Shown: positions 23,992 to 33,285, counted from the first letter of the stretch. The stretch: DNA of 48,381 nucleotides from Alphaproteobacteria bacterium (GCA_017471445.1 JAFUTJ010000008.1:1-48381); one strand, 5' to 3'. Notes: generated by a model from the sequence alone, not told the origin. Made by a program: numbers and translations.

Positions 23992-24654
23992 TTATTCCAG
24001 ATAATTTTTTACATCCGTAACCCGAAACCGAAAAAATGTAATCGGGTCATATTGCTTTTTCAATCTGTCTTGCACAATTTCATCATCCCACGTTCCGGGA
24101 AGATAGCGCACCCCCAGGTACATTTTGCCGCGCGTAATTATTGGACTTTCGGCCAATTTATTCGGATGCAACCATGTCTGTAATTCATATTCAACAACCC
24201 AATACCCGCCATCTGTTTCTGTATCGGTTGTATACAATATTTCACCAATTACACGAACGCTACGCATCGCATTTTTTTCGGCCAATGATAAAATCGTTCG
24301 CGCCTCGCCATCACGCCATTGGTTGAAAACACCCGGCACAGAAATCATCTCCATTGTGCTTTTTTTACGATTTTCACCGTCAATACGCGTACGGATGTTT
24401 TCAGAATCCGGTGTTACATAGAAATATTCTGTCACGAACCGACGTATTAACATGTCGCGCACATACCTATCGCCAATTTCAGATAACGCCATTGGTACAC
24501 CTGGCCGATATTCTGATGCATTGTTCGGTTGAAAAAAATATGGTTGAACAACGAAATGCCGCCCAGAATCAAACATCGCACACGTCACCACCAACATGCC
24601 GCAAATTATCAGCATTAATAACAAAGCAATCAACCCAATAACAAATTTCCGCAT
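23992..24654 (-). CDS. VirB8-like bitopic membrane protein (second copy)
   Basis: 220 residues: short N-terminus, one TM segment (FVIGLIALLLMLIICGMLVVT), then a periplasmic domain of about 190 residues. The size, topology and strand pattern (RYVRDMLIRRFVTEYFYVTP; YWVVEYELQTW; RGKMYLGVRYL) resemble the NTF2-like VirB8 fold of type IV secretion systems. Sequence similarity is too weak for a firm call. Its ATG follows directly on the stop of the first copy. The two may form a heteromer. Confidence 0.55.
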   Translation of the reverse strand: MRKFVIGLIALLLMLIICGMLVVTCAMFDSGRHFVVQPYFFQPNNASEYRPGVPMALSEIGDRYVRDMLIRRFVTEYFYVTPDSENIRTRIDGENRKKSTMEMISVPGVFNQWRDGEARTILSLAEKNAMRSVRVIGEILYTTDTETDGGYWVVEYELQTWLHPNKLAESPIITRGKMYLGVRYLPGTWDDEIVQDRLKKQYDPITFFRFRVTDVKNYLE

Positions 24655-25359
24655 TTAATTTATCCTGTATGCATTAAATTCAGAAACATAGAACCCCAGT
24701 GTTTGCCAATAATATTCCGTATTACGCGCGACACGAACATACGCAACAACCTGAATATCGCCATGTATTGCGGAACGCACCGTTGCATAGACCTGCCACG
24801 TGCCACCATTACGTGTCGGTTCAGATAATGGAATAACCTTTAATGTATTATATACAATACGCCATGCATCACCACCCAATGCACGCGCCGAATATTCCGG
24901 AATAACATCATTCACAAATGTGTTATATAACTCGTCCCCAGAGGCACAATATATTGCACATGCCCCATTTCCATATATCACGGTACCATCCGGCACACAA
25001 TCACGCGCACGGTCGCATTTGCGCCATAAATCTGCATTTTTAGATTGTGTTTCCGATATTGTCATCCAATCAACTGCAAAACGTCCCACCAAAGACTGCT
25101 GAACCGCGTATTCCGGTGATAAAACCGCAACACCATTCACGCCGCCATCATCTGTAATTGTATTCCAATTCCCTGTGCGCGAATCCACCGATATTATACA
25201 TGGACGTACAGACACACTGCGCATTGTCCAGACAACAACCACACACGCCACAACCATCAACGCAAATACAACCATTGTTCCAATGGCCATAAATCGCGAT
25301 ATCGCAATGCGTCGCCCGGCGGGAAACACATTTGTGTTAAAATCATCTGGATATTTCAC
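24655..25359 (-). CDS. VirB8-like bitopic membrane protein (first copy)
   Basis: 234 residues: cytoplasmic N-terminus of about 22, TM segment (IGTMVVFALMVVACVVVVWT), periplasmic domain starting RSVSVRPCIISVDSRTG. It has four mid-domain Cys (WRKCDRARDCVPDG; GACAIYCASG) that could form disulphides, absent from the second copy. VVAYVRVARNTEYYWQTLGFYV near the end matches the last strands of VirB8-like domains. It lies 19 nt downstream of a VirB7-sized lipoprotein, the same order as virB7-virB8, which is the main support for the call. Confidence 0.55.
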   Translation of the reverse strand: MKYPDDFNTNVFPAGRRIAISRFMAIGTMVVFALMVVACVVVVWTMRSVSVRPCIISVDSRTGNWNTITDDGGVNGVAVLSPEYAVQQSLVGRFAVDWMTISETQSKNADLWRKCDRARDCVPDGTVIYGNGACAIYCASGDELYNTFVNDVIPEYSARALGGDAWRIVYNTLKVIPLSEPTRNGGTWQVYATVRSAIHGDIQVVAYVRVARNTEYYWQTLGFYVSEFNAYRIN

Positions 25360-25378
25360 GTGGTGTCATCCGTGTTTT

Positions 25379-25525
25379 TTACGCCCGGTACACCATGATA
25401 CATGCGCACGGGCTTAATTTTAATTCATTGTTATCATAACCAACGCCAACCGGCTCGCGGTCATAAACCTGGCCACATCCGGCCAACGCCAACACAACAA
25501 ATATACCCAAGAAAAACCTTTTCAT
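25379..25525 (-). CDS. Small lipoprotein, VirB7-like
   Basis: 48 residues. The signal peptide KRFFLGIFVVLALAGC ends in a lipobox (LALAGC), so the mature protein is only 32 residues and lipid-anchored. VirB7 lipoproteins of type IV secretion systems have this size and also sit just upstream of virB8. Two further Cys (SPCACIM) lie near the C-terminus. AAGGGGGGAAAGCAAA precedes the ATG, which overlaps the previous stop (ATGA). The identification is by size, lipobox and position, not by sequence identity. Confidence 0.65.
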   Translation of the reverse strand: MKRFFLGIFVVLALAGCGQVYDREPVGVGYDNNELKLSPCACIMVYRA

Positions 25526-25743
25526 TTTGCTTTCCCCCTTAACATAACATCAGTATAGGAAAAACCCGCCACATCGGTCAAGCGTAAATGAATTGGTTGT
25601 TGGCGAATTTCTAATTTATGATTTGTGGAACGGTGTCCATTATGGGCATCGTGCACATATTTTGTGTTCGCTGCGCTAACATGTATGATTGACCTGGATT
25701 GCCGAGGCACACCCAACAATAACAGCAAATATTTTTGCATCAT
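25522..25743 (-). CDS. Small hypothetical protein
   Basis: 73 residues, not recognised. It begins MMQKYLLLLLGV, a short hydrophobic start without a clear cleavage site, and is basic. It overlaps its neighbours by ATGA at both ends, which supports translation. The stretch encoding TNHKLEI uses an ATTTATGATTTGT word also found in the repeat at 39.66 kb, so part of it may be repeat-derived. Confidence 0.5.
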   Translation of the reverse strand: MMQKYLLLLLGVPRQSRSIIHVSAANTKYVHDAHNGHRSTNHKLEIRQQPIHLRLTDVAGFSYTDVMLRGKAK

Positions 25744-25985
25744 TGCTCTATGCTTGCAAACTTAAAACTTTCATCATGCACCCCTTTTATTCGCTCAACC
25801 CGTCGTCGGTTGCGCCGACGCCCCCACGCGTACGTGCCATCTTTACCGTTATAGACCAATCTACATGAACCATGTTTTACATTTTGCGGGTCCTGTTGGT
25901 CTGCATAGCCGCGACTGGCCAAATCCGCGTATGATGCAAGTGGCATTATCGCCAATAATGTTATTATGCAGAACAATCTTCTCAT
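25740..25985 (-). CDS. Small secreted basic protein
   Basis: 81 residues with signal peptide (RRLFCIITLLAIMPLASYA-D). The mature part of about 61 residues is basic, with GRRRNRRRVERIKG and one Cys (HGSCRLV). Not recognised. AAGGGAGAAAACGGA precedes the ATG. It is first in the chain 25985-25743-25525 joined by ATGA overlaps, leading into the VirB8-like genes. It may be the first subunit of that envelope complex. Confidence 0.6.
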   Translation of the reverse strand: MRRLFCIITLLAIMPLASYADLASRGYADQQDPQNVKHGSCRLVYNGKDGTYAWGRRRNRRRVERIKGVHDESFKFASIEQ

Positions 25986-26052
25986 TCCGTTTTCTCCCTT
26001 GGATTTTTTATAAAATTACTTAACATAACCATATCAACACCAGCAAATTCGC

Positions 26053-26101
26053 ATAATATAAAATTTTACGTTGTTGACAAACCGCCCTTTTCTGCTAATG
26101 T
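26053..26101. promoter_or_regulatory. Divergent overlapping promoters
   Basis: Minus strand, for the VirB-like cluster: TTGTCA (complement of 26075-26080), 16-bp spacer, TATTAT (complement of 26053-26058). Plus strand, for the hydrolase at 26111: TTGACA (26074-26079), 16-bp spacer, weak -10 TAATGT (26096-26101). The two -35 boxes overlap, so the two units may compete for polymerase. Confidence 0.6.
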
Positions 26102-26110
26102 GAACAGGCT

Positions 26111-27022
26111 ATGCAAAATATTTCTGAAAAGTTTTTCAATAATATGCACGAAATCCGTGACGGTTCGTCTGGCGTAATCGGCAATGTTTATTATACCAAA
26201 ATACCTGATGCGATTGGCACGCTGTACACCATGCACGGTTACGCAGGCAGTCCGGTTGAACCAATCATGCGCATTGCGATTTCGCATGCGATAAAATCTG
26301 GGTTTAATATTGTCGCAATTGAAAATGTTCAACTGTCTGTAACATACCCAATCGCGGACCGCGACCTGGGACGTATGAACCTGGACCGACATGTTGATGT
26401 ATTGCACCGCGGACTAAATTTCACAAAATGCATATCTGAATTGAATCAATGCGGGTATAATATCGCGTGGTTGCATTCATTGGGGGCGCGTGCGTTTACA
26501 GACTTGTTTGTGGAATCGCCGCATACGGGTTCACGATTTAATTCTGTGGTGTTTAATAATCCGTATTTTATGCCACCGGCACGTGTTGAACAAAAACATG
26601 AAAAGTCATTAAAATCTGACCCCAGTGGCATGATTTGGGAAAAAATTATGGATCGCCCATATCAAACGACCCGGATTATTGACGACGAAAAATATACAAT
26701 TCCGGCAACGCTGCGTAATGTATTTTTCCCGTTCAAGAAATTACCAGATGGACGTTTTCCAACATTTACCGACGTAATGGGCGACATGTCACGATTTGCA
26801 GGACGCCGTTCAATTGTGTGCTTTATTCTGGGCACTGATGACACCGAAGCGGAATATAACAAAAACATGGACGTGTTTAATGCACTGCAAATACACAACA
26901 AAGACCTGTATCTGATACCAAATGGTATACACACATTGGAAAATGTATTACCCGAATATGACCAAATTACCCAGGTTGTTTTGGCAAAACTGGCCGCCGA
27001 CGCAAAACTGCACAGACGATAA
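26111..27022 (+). CDS. Alpha/beta-hydrolase of unknown substrate
   Basis: 303 residues, cytoplasmic. Oxyanion-hole-like TMHGYAGSP near residue 40, a nucleophile region IAWLHSLGARA with Ser-123 (elbow H-S-L-G, so the first Gly of G-x-S-x-G is Leu), the acid region ILGTDDTEAEY and the His region IPNGIHTLENVLPEY. This gives a plausible Ser-Asp-His triad in order. I know no close named family. Transcription from the TTGACA promoter would start about 3 nt before the ATG; CAGG lies just upstream. Confidence 0.7.
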   Translation: MQNISEKFFNNMHEIRDGSSGVIGNVYYTKIPDAIGTLYTMHGYAGSPVEPIMRIAISHAIKSGFNIVAIENVQLSVTYPIADRDLGRMNLDRHVDVLHRGLNFTKCISELNQCGYNIAWLHSLGARAFTDLFVESPHTGSRFNSVVFNNPYFMPPARVEQKHEKSLKSDPSGMIWEKIMDRPYQTTRIIDDEKYTIPATLRNVFFPFKKLPDGRFPTFTDVMGDMSRFAGRRSIVCFILGTDDTEAEYNKNMDVFNALQIHNKDLYLIPNGIHTLENVLPEYDQITQVVLAKLAADAKLHRR

Positions 27023-27048
27023 AAAACGGAACTTTATTTCCGTTTTTT
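27021..27048. terminator. Bidirectional terminator
   Basis: AAAAAACGGAA pairs with TTCCGTTTTTT around a 6-nt loop. Serves the plus-strand hydrolase and the minus-strand bamA operon, which meet here. Confidence 0.85.
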
Positions 27049-27053
27049 ATTAT

Positions 27054-29324
27054 TTAGAACTGGGTTTCGAACGATAACAAGAATCGACGTTCGCGGTCAT
27101 ATTTTGCCATCTTCATCGGCCACCCCCACGAAAAGTTCATCGGCCCCATTGGTGTATTCCAATAAATACCAACACCAATTGATGTGCGAATATCGTTATC
27201 GATATAATTTTCTTTGTCATAGAAATAATTTTCGGCCGCCGGCGGTTTACCCAAAATACCATAATCCGCAAAGACAAATCCCTTTACCTGATATTCGTCC
27301 GGTATAAATACCGGGAAATTCATCTGGGTTGAACCGTTTATTTTCCACAACCCACCCAACGAATACGTACGATATGCCCAGTTTCGGGAACCAACACCTG
27401 CAATATCAAACCCACGCAACGATTCCCCACCCAAGAAATAACGATAAACACGCGTTATATAATCATCGCCAATTGGTTGTATATACCCAAAATCTAATGA
27501 TGTACGTAATTGCCACCGGTCTGACAAAAACTTTACCATTGCGGTTATATCACCATTGTAACGCATAAATTCTTCGGTACCACCAAACCCAGTATATGCC
27601 ACACCAACGTTACCAACAATACCGGTGTGTGTATTCTGCTCAAAATTCGTGTCCAGGTTATAATACTTAAAATTCGTACCCAATGTGTACAACGTCGCGT
27701 CATGCCACCCAGATAATTGAATGTCATAGTTTTGGTCAAACGCCGCCGACATGCGTACAGTCTGGGTCCAATGGTCAGTCAGTCGCCATCCCATACGGCC
27801 CGCAACAGTTAATGAGTCACGGTCGTAACCAAAACTGCCCAAAGAAGAATAATCATACATTGTATACGAAACGTCAAATCCGGCAGACAACGCACGCCCA
27901 AACAGATATGGTTCGGTAAAACTGAACAATGCCTGTTTTTGATATTGCGCAATTGACCCACGCAGTTGTACAACTTGGCCGCGACCCATAAAATTACTTT
28001 CTGTTATACCGGCATCAACCATAAAACCATTGATATTTGACCAACCAAACCCACCTGATAATTCACCGGTTGGTTGTTCTTCTACCTTGACATCCAGGTT
28101 CATCATATTCGCATCGGCAACACGCGTTGGCACCATTTGCACATCCTTGAAATACCGCGTATGCATCAGGTTTTGACGGCCCTCTTCAATCGTCTGCAAT
28201 GAAAACGGGTCACCCGCACGCATCGGTAACGATTGTTCAATAACACTATCAAACGTACGCACATTACCCAATATATTTATTGTATTCAGGTATATGCGAT
28301 TTGTTTTCTGAATCACAAATTGAAAATCAATTGTATGCGCGTCTGAATTTCTAACCGGCACCGGTTCAACATTTATGAATGCATAACCATGTTCGGCAAC
28401 CACACTGCGTAACGCAGACATTGTTGCATCAACCATATCAACGTTATAAGTATCACCACGTGACATTTTTAATGCACGCTGTAATTGCGAATCTGGCACA
28501 TCGGGGAATGGATTCTTAACCGTTATTTCGCCAAATTTATATTTTTCCCCTTCGTCAACGGTGAACACCACAGAATAATATTCCCGATCAGGCGTAAATT
28601 CCCCAGCGGTATTCTTTACCTGAAAATCAGCATAGCCATTGCGCATATAAAACTGACGCAACATCTGCGCATCGTATTGTATACGATCTTCATCAAATAC
28701 ATCAAATTGCGTCATTATGCGCCACCACGCATGTTCACGCGATAATATTTCCCCACGTAACGTACGTGAACGAAACCGCCGATTACCGGAAAACTTTATA
28801 CTGCGAATATATGTCGGGTGACCTTCGCTAATCTCGTAAACAACGTTTACCCGATTATCATCCAACAAGATTTTTTTCGGTTCAATTTTTGTTCCAAAAA
28901 AACCCTTGCGCTGATAAACTGTCAACATACGGCTGACATCGCCACCGACAACAGATTCATCAAACGACGCACGTTCTTTTAACCGTATTTCTTTTTTCAG
29001 GTCATCTGTTGATATTTCATCATTACCTTCTATCGTCACTTGGCCAACCGTGGGCGATTCTGTAACATCTATCTTTAACACATTGCCAGACATGCGAACG
29101 TTAATTTTGGAAAAATACCCACTTTCTTGTAATTTTTTTGCGATTTGGTTCGCACGCGATTCGCCGACGTTTTCGCCAATCCGCACATCGGCCAATATTC
29201 GCACCGATTCCGCATCCATACGTTCATTGCCACGCACATCAATACGCGACACCGTTTCGGCCCCAGCCGCCCAAATTGCACCAAACGCAACAATAACAGC
29301 AATATCAAAACATCTTTTCATCAT
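27054..29324 (-). CDS. bamA: Outer-membrane protein assembly factor BamA
   Basis: 756 residues. Signal peptide ending WAAGAE; five POTRA repeats to about residue 410 (for example VSRIDVRGNERMDAESVRI; PTYIRSIKFSGNRRFRSRTL); then a 16-strand Omp85 barrel with GGFGWSNINGF, the lid-lock motif region RYFLGGESLRGFD and the C-terminal RRFLLSFETQF ending in Phe, the usual barrel-insertion signal. It inserts beta-barrels with BamD (encoded at 44.1 kb). Overlaps rseP by ATGA. Confidence 0.97.
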   Translation of the reverse strand: MMKRCFDIAVIVAFGAIWAAGAETVSRIDVRGNERMDAESVRILADVRIGENVGESRANQIAKKLQESGYFSKINVRMSGNVLKIDVTESPTVGQVTIEGNDEISTDDLKKEIRLKERASFDESVVGGDVSRMLTVYQRKGFFGTKIEPKKILLDDNRVNVVYEISEGHPTYIRSIKFSGNRRFRSRTLRGEILSREHAWWRIMTQFDVFDEDRIQYDAQMLRQFYMRNGYADFQVKNTAGEFTPDREYYSVVFTVDEGEKYKFGEITVKNPFPDVPDSQLQRALKMSRGDTYNVDMVDATMSALRSVVAEHGYAFINVEPVPVRNSDAHTIDFQFVIQKTNRIYLNTINILGNVRTFDSVIEQSLPMRAGDPFSLQTIEEGRQNLMHTRYFKDVQMVPTRVADANMMNLDVKVEEQPTGELSGGFGWSNINGFMVDAGITESNFMGRGQVVQLRGSIAQYQKQALFSFTEPYLFGRALSAGFDVSYTMYDYSSLGSFGYDRDSLTVAGRMGWRLTDHWTQTVRMSAAFDQNYDIQLSGWHDATLYTLGTNFKYYNLDTNFEQNTHTGIVGNVGVAYTGFGGTEEFMRYNGDITAMVKFLSDRWQLRTSLDFGYIQPIGDDYITRVYRYFLGGESLRGFDIAGVGSRNWAYRTYSLGGLWKINGSTQMNFPVFIPDEYQVKGFVFADYGILGKPPAAENYFYDKENYIDNDIRTSIGVGIYWNTPMGPMNFSWGWPMKMAKYDRERRFLLSFETQF

Positions 29325-30382
29325 AGGTTCAACCCAAATACACGCGCTAAATCATTCCACATCGTCAATACGAACAATGCACCAATTAAAATCCAACCGC
29401 ATAAAATTGCAATTTCCATGCCACGCCCACCCAGTTTACGACGCGTGACCCCTTCTATTATCAAAATCAATAAATAACCGCCATCCAACACCGGCAACGG
29501 CAACAAATTTATTACACCCAAATTTACCGACAATAACGCGATTATTGATATCAACGCAAAGAACCCGGCCGCCATTGCCTGGCCCGATACCTGGGCAATG
29601 GTAATGAACGACCCCAATTGCTTAGACGACCGTTCGCCGGTCACAATCTGCTTTAACACAATTAATAAAGTCTTTGATTGATGGTATGTTTCGCGCGCAC
29701 CGGAATATATGGCGCCAAAGAACCCTTTCTTGCGAAATTCGGTTTTGCTGCCGTCGGCAACCAATCCCCAACGTTCTGCGGGCGACAATTTCACCTGGAC
29801 CAATTTTTCACCACGCAAAATCAAAACGTGTGCGTCACGATGTGCGGCCAATTCCTTGGCCAATACCAATTCGCCCCAATTTGTAATTTTTTCATTATCA
29901 ATTCGCAAAATTGTATCACCCGGTTTTACACCTGCATTAAAAGCAACCGATTCTTGAATAACCTGGGCCACAACCGGTAATTGAACATTACGTGGTTTGA
30001 ACATAAACAATGCAGAATAAATTCCCCACGCCAACATGAAATTCATAAATACACCGGCGGCAATAATAATAAATTGTTTCCATGCCGGCGCAGATAAATA
30101 ATGCCCAACCTGCTTTGCGCGTGGCAACGCAACATATTTTGCACGATTAAACATATCTTCTTGGCCATAAATAGACACATACCCCCCCAGTGGTAGGCAT
30201 GCAATTTGCCATGTTGTATTATGTCTGTCGTGCCATTTGAATAACGCGGGCCCAAAACCGATTGAAAACGTATCAACACGCACACCCGCCCAACGCGCCG
30301 CCAGAAAGTGCCCCAATTCGTGCACGAACACAACAATTCCCAAAACAATCAATAACGCAACAACAGTCAAAACAATATGCAT
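29321..30382 (-). CDS. rseP: Site-2 intramembrane zinc protease RseP
   Basis: 353 residues. Active site HELGH in VFVHELGHFLAARWAGV (TM1), a single PDZ domain (VIQESVAFNAGVKPGDTILRID), and the third ligand in NLLPLPVLDGGYLL. Cleaves anti-sigma factors and leftover signal peptides in the inner membrane. One PDZ domain rather than the two of E. coli makes it shorter, as in many alphaproteobacteria. Order cdsA-rseP-bamA is canonical. Confidence 0.95.
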   Translation of the reverse strand: MHIVLTVVALLIVLGIVVFVHELGHFLAARWAGVRVDTFSIGFGPALFKWHDRHNTTWQIACLPLGGYVSIYGQEDMFNRAKYVALPRAKQVGHYLSAPAWKQFIIIAAGVFMNFMLAWGIYSALFMFKPRNVQLPVVAQVIQESVAFNAGVKPGDTILRIDNEKITNWGELVLAKELAAHRDAHVLILRGEKLVQVKLSPAERWGLVADGSKTEFRKKGFFGAIYSGARETYHQSKTLLIVLKQIVTGERSSKQLGSFITIAQVSGQAMAAGFFALISIIALLSVNLGVINLLPLPVLDGGYLLILIIEGVTRRKLGGRGMEIAILCGWILIGALFVLTMWNDLARVFGLNL

Positions 30383-30404
30383 GTTAATAATCCCCCTGTG
30401 ACAA

Positions 30405-31055
30405 TCACAACATTATCATCCAAACAATCGGCAAAACATAAATCCACCCGTCAAACCGGTCCAGCAACCCACCATGCCCTGGCAACACGTTACTGAAATC
30501 TTTAATTCCCAACCGGCGTTTAAGCCAACTGGCGGTCAAGTCACCATATTGTGACAGTAAAGATATACTAATACCAATCCACATTAACTGCGGCATGAAC
30601 GTGCCTGTACCGATAAAGCCGTACATTATTGCCGCAACAGTTCCACATATAATACCGGCGATTTGTCCGGCCCATGTTTTACCCGCCGACAGACGTTCCC
30701 ACATCTTGTCACCACCCATTGCACGTCCAACAATCCACGCGCCAACATCGGCCGCACATATTACCAAGAACAACAGAAAAACAATCCACGGGCGCGTACC
30801 AACAAAATAAATCGCACACAGCATCATTGCTAGATAGACCAGCGCAACCCCACACATAACGGCATTACCCGTTTTTTGCATTGCGTCGCCACGCGTCGCA
30901 CGAATACACGACACCATTTCAACAATCATACCAAAAGATATCGCAACACCGACCCAGCGCACTGCGTGAATACCGCGCATTTCTAGCATTGCGACAATAC
31001 CAGCCACCATCAGCATTACAATTCCAACAATTATACGCTTTAATGTATTTGACAT
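30405..31055 (-). CDS. cdsA: Phosphatidate cytidylyltransferase
   Basis: 216-residue inner-membrane enzyme making CDP-diacylglycerol from phosphatidate and CTP. The C-terminal signature LKRRLGIKDFSNVLPGHGG followed by LLDRFDG is complete with its metal-binding Asp residues. About six TM segments remain; the usual length is 265-285, so it lacks N-terminal helices. Lies 12 nt after uppS and 22 nt before rseP. Confidence 0.95.
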   Translation of the reverse strand: MSNTLKRIIVGIVMLMVAGIVAMLEMRGIHAVRWVGVAISFGMIVEMVSCIRATRGDAMQKTGNAVMCGVALVYLAMMLCAIYFVGTRPWIVFLLFLVICAADVGAWIVGRAMGGDKMWERLSAGKTWAGQIAGIICGTVAAIMYGFIGTGTFMPQLMWIGISISLLSQYGDLTASWLKRRLGIKDFSNVLPGHGGLLDRFDGWIYVLPIVWMIML

Positions 31056-31067
31056 AACTATAACCCC

Positions 31068-31820
31068 CTATTTCTTGCGCCCGGAATAGTTCACCTTTTT
31101 TCCGCCACCGAATCGCCGATTACGATGCGCATATTCATCCAACGTCATTTGCCATAATTTTTCACTGCGAATCAAATCAGGCCAATGCTGGGGTATAAAT
31201 AATAATTCTGCATACGCCAATTTCCACAACAAGAAATTAGAAATGCGAAATTCATTACTGGTGCGAACCATTAAATCAATTGGCAATAAATCGCCGGTAT
31301 CCAAGAACGTCTCAAACGTTTCACGTGTAACAGGTGCCCCTGCCGCAATTGCTGCATTGGTTGCCGCGACAATTTCATCTTGGCCACCGTAATTCAGTGC
31401 AAAAACCACTGTACCACCGGTATTTTCTGCGGACATAGATTCCAATTCATCACACAATTTGGCCAATTTTTTGGGCAACCGTTCACGCGACCCGATAACA
31501 CGATAACGCAAATTTTTTTCCAGTGCATGTTTCATATTCTTTTCCAATTCCGTACAGAACAGATTCATCAGAAAATCAACCTCTTCCTGGGAACGATTCC
31601 AATTTTCCGTTGAAAACAAGAAAAACGTTATCGTACTGATTCCGCGGGCGATATACCAATCAACCATATTCTCAAAATTAGAAATACCTGCTTGGTGCCC
31701 GGCCAACGGCGGCAATCCGCGCATTTCGGCCCACCGACGGTTACCATCACAAATAAACGCAATATGTTCAGGCCGCTTGGCCGGTATGTTGACTGTTTTT
31801 TTCTTGAATATGTTAAACAT
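31068..31820 (-). CDS. uppS: Undecaprenyl diphosphate synthase
   Basis: 250-residue cis-prenyltransferase making the C55 carrier for peptidoglycan and O-antigen. Marks: HIAFICDGNRRWAEMRGLP (catalytic Asp; usual DGNGRWA has Gly where Arg stands here), FFLFSTENWNRSQEEVDFLM, ALNYGGQDEIV, and RTSNEFRISNFLLWKLAYAE. The C-terminus is basic. Usual order frr-uppS-cdsA. Confidence 0.95.
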   Translation of the reverse strand: MFNIFKKKTVNIPAKRPEHIAFICDGNRRWAEMRGLPPLAGHQAGISNFENMVDWYIARGISTITFFLFSTENWNRSQEEVDFLMNLFCTELEKNMKHALEKNLRYRVIGSRERLPKKLAKLCDELESMSAENTGGTVVFALNYGGQDEIVAATNAAIAAGAPVTRETFETFLDTGDLLPIDLMVRTSNEFRISNFLLWKLAYAELLFIPQHWPDLIRSEKLWQMTLDEYAHRNRRFGGGKKVNYSGRKK

Positions 31821-31842
31821 GTTTTCTCTTTTTCTTGTGTGA

Positions 31843-32403
31843 TTATATTGACATTATATCGGTTTCTTTCTGTTTGGCCAATGCATCCACCGCCACAGCC
31901 TGTGAATCAAATACGCGCTGAATATCATCTTCGTATTTACGCTGTTCGTCTTCGGAAATTTCTTTATCGGCGACGGCACGTTTTATCTTGCCCATAACAT
32001 CTTGGCGAATATTACGCATAGAAATCTTGGCTTCTTCTGCATATTTTCCGGCAACCTTGGTCAATTCTTTGCGCCGTTCTTCGGTCAGTGGCGGCATATT
32101 CAGTCGAATTACCCCACCCGCCGTCATCGGGTTTAATCCCAATCCACTGTCGCGAATGGCTTTTTCCACCGCTGGGGCATTTGTAATGTCCCACACCGTT
32201 ACTGTCAACGTCTGATTATCCGGCGTTGCAACGGTTGCGACCTGGTTAATCGGCATTTCTGCACCGTAAACCGGCACACGAATACCATCCAACAAATGAA
32301 CAGACGCACGCCCCGTACGCAAACCTGCATATTCGTTTTTCAGAACTTCTATGGTTTGTGCGGTTTTCTGTTCGGTTTCCGCCTTGATTGCTTGATAATC
32401 CAT
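31843..32403 (-). CDS. frr: Ribosome recycling factor
   Basis: 186 residues. Splits post-termination ribosomes with EF-G. Marks: EYAGLRTGRASVHLLDGIRV, YGAEMPINQVATVATPD, GGVIRLNMPPLTEERRKEL, and IRQDVMGKIKRAVADKEISE. The ATG at 32403 follows AAAAGGAGATATATAT; the frame remains open upstream but without a ribosome site. pyrH and tsf, usual upstream partners, are absent. Confidence 0.97.
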   Translation of the reverse strand: MDYQAIKAETEQKTAQTIEVLKNEYAGLRTGRASVHLLDGIRVPVYGAEMPINQVATVATPDNQTLTVTVWDITNAPAVEKAIRDSGLGLNPMTAGGVIRLNMPPLTEERRKELTKVAGKYAEEAKISMRNIRQDVMGKIKRAVADKEISEDEQRKYEDDIQRVFDSQAVAVDALAKQKETDIMSI

Positions 32404-32469
32404 GATATATATCTCCTTTTGCAAGAAAGCGTAGCAAATCCGCACAACATTTGGCAAGCAATAAAAATA

Positions 32470-32497
32470 TTGACAAATAAATATTTTTGTTTATATT
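32470..32497 (+). promoter_or_regulatory. Promoter of the gene at 32536
   Basis: TTGACA (32470-32475), 16-bp spacer, TATATT (32492-32497). Leader of about 30 nt with GGGAG before the ATG. Confidence 0.6.
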
Positions 32498-32535
32498 ACA
32501 ACTAAAATATTACAAGTTTATGGGAGATTTTATAG

Positions 32536-33282
32536 ATGTCAGACAAAGCAACTGTAAAAACGGCCGCGCGACGCATGGAAACCCAACGCCGTCGCGATGC
32601 CGAAACACCGTTATTTATACATCTGTGGAATGTATTATGCCGCAAATGTCGCAAAATATGGAATTGGGCACGTGGCGTTGATTGGGCGGGCATAATTAAC
32701 ATCGTCCTGTTAATTGCAATCATCACGATATTCACATACCTGTTGTTAGATATCATTCACACGCACCGATTGTCAAAAAGTGTAACCGTGAACAATGTTC
32801 CAGTTGTCGCCGCACCTGGCCAGGTAAAAAAAACTGTACACGTCAATAAACACGTACGCGCCACGGCAACACCTGCGCCAATTACACGCGAAACAATATT
32901 ACCCATACGCCGTGACAAGAAAACCAAACGGTACGTGCAACGCCCAATAAACGTTGCCAAATGCACACACTGCAGTGTTTCAGATTCACAAATCGCGGCC
33001 CAGAAACAAAAAATGTACGGCGATATTGTTGTTGATAATTCATGCACCGGTAAAATGGTTCGCGATGGCACCGCGATTCATGGCAACCTGTATTTACAGG
33101 GAATGCGCAAATATACATTGCCATGCAACATACACATTGACGGCAACTTGTTCCTGCGCGATGTTCATTTATTACAGTTTTGTGGCGATTTTGTTATCAC
33201 AGGCAACATTTACGTTGGACCACGTTCATCGTTCGGTCCGATTCCGACAACGGCAACGCTGGGCGGTCAAATAATATTATAA
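32536..33282 (+). CDS. Membrane protein with bactofilin-like C-terminal repeats
   Basis: 248 residues. Basic N-terminus (RRMETQRRRDAE), one TM segment (AGIINIVLLIAIITIFTYLLLDII), a Lys/Arg/Pro linker, then a C-terminal part made of short strand-turn units: GDIVVDNSC, GNLYLQGMRKY, CNIHIDGNLFLRD, GDFVITGNIYVGP. Such G-x-hydrophobic spacing recalls the right-handed beta-helix of bactofilins, but the match is structural only. Four Cys. Function unknown. Confidence 0.65.
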   Translation: MSDKATVKTAARRMETQRRRDAETPLFIHLWNVLCRKCRKIWNWARGVDWAGIINIVLLIAIITIFTYLLLDIIHTHRLSKSVTVNNVPVVAAPGQVKKTVHVNKHVRATATPAPITRETILPIRRDKKTKRYVQRPINVAKCTHCSVSDSQIAAQKQKMYGDIVVDNSCTGKMVRDGTAIHGNLYLQGMRKYTLPCNIHIDGNLFLRDVHLLQFCGDFVITGNIYVGPRSSFGPIPTTATLGGQIIL

Positions 33283-33285
33283 AAT

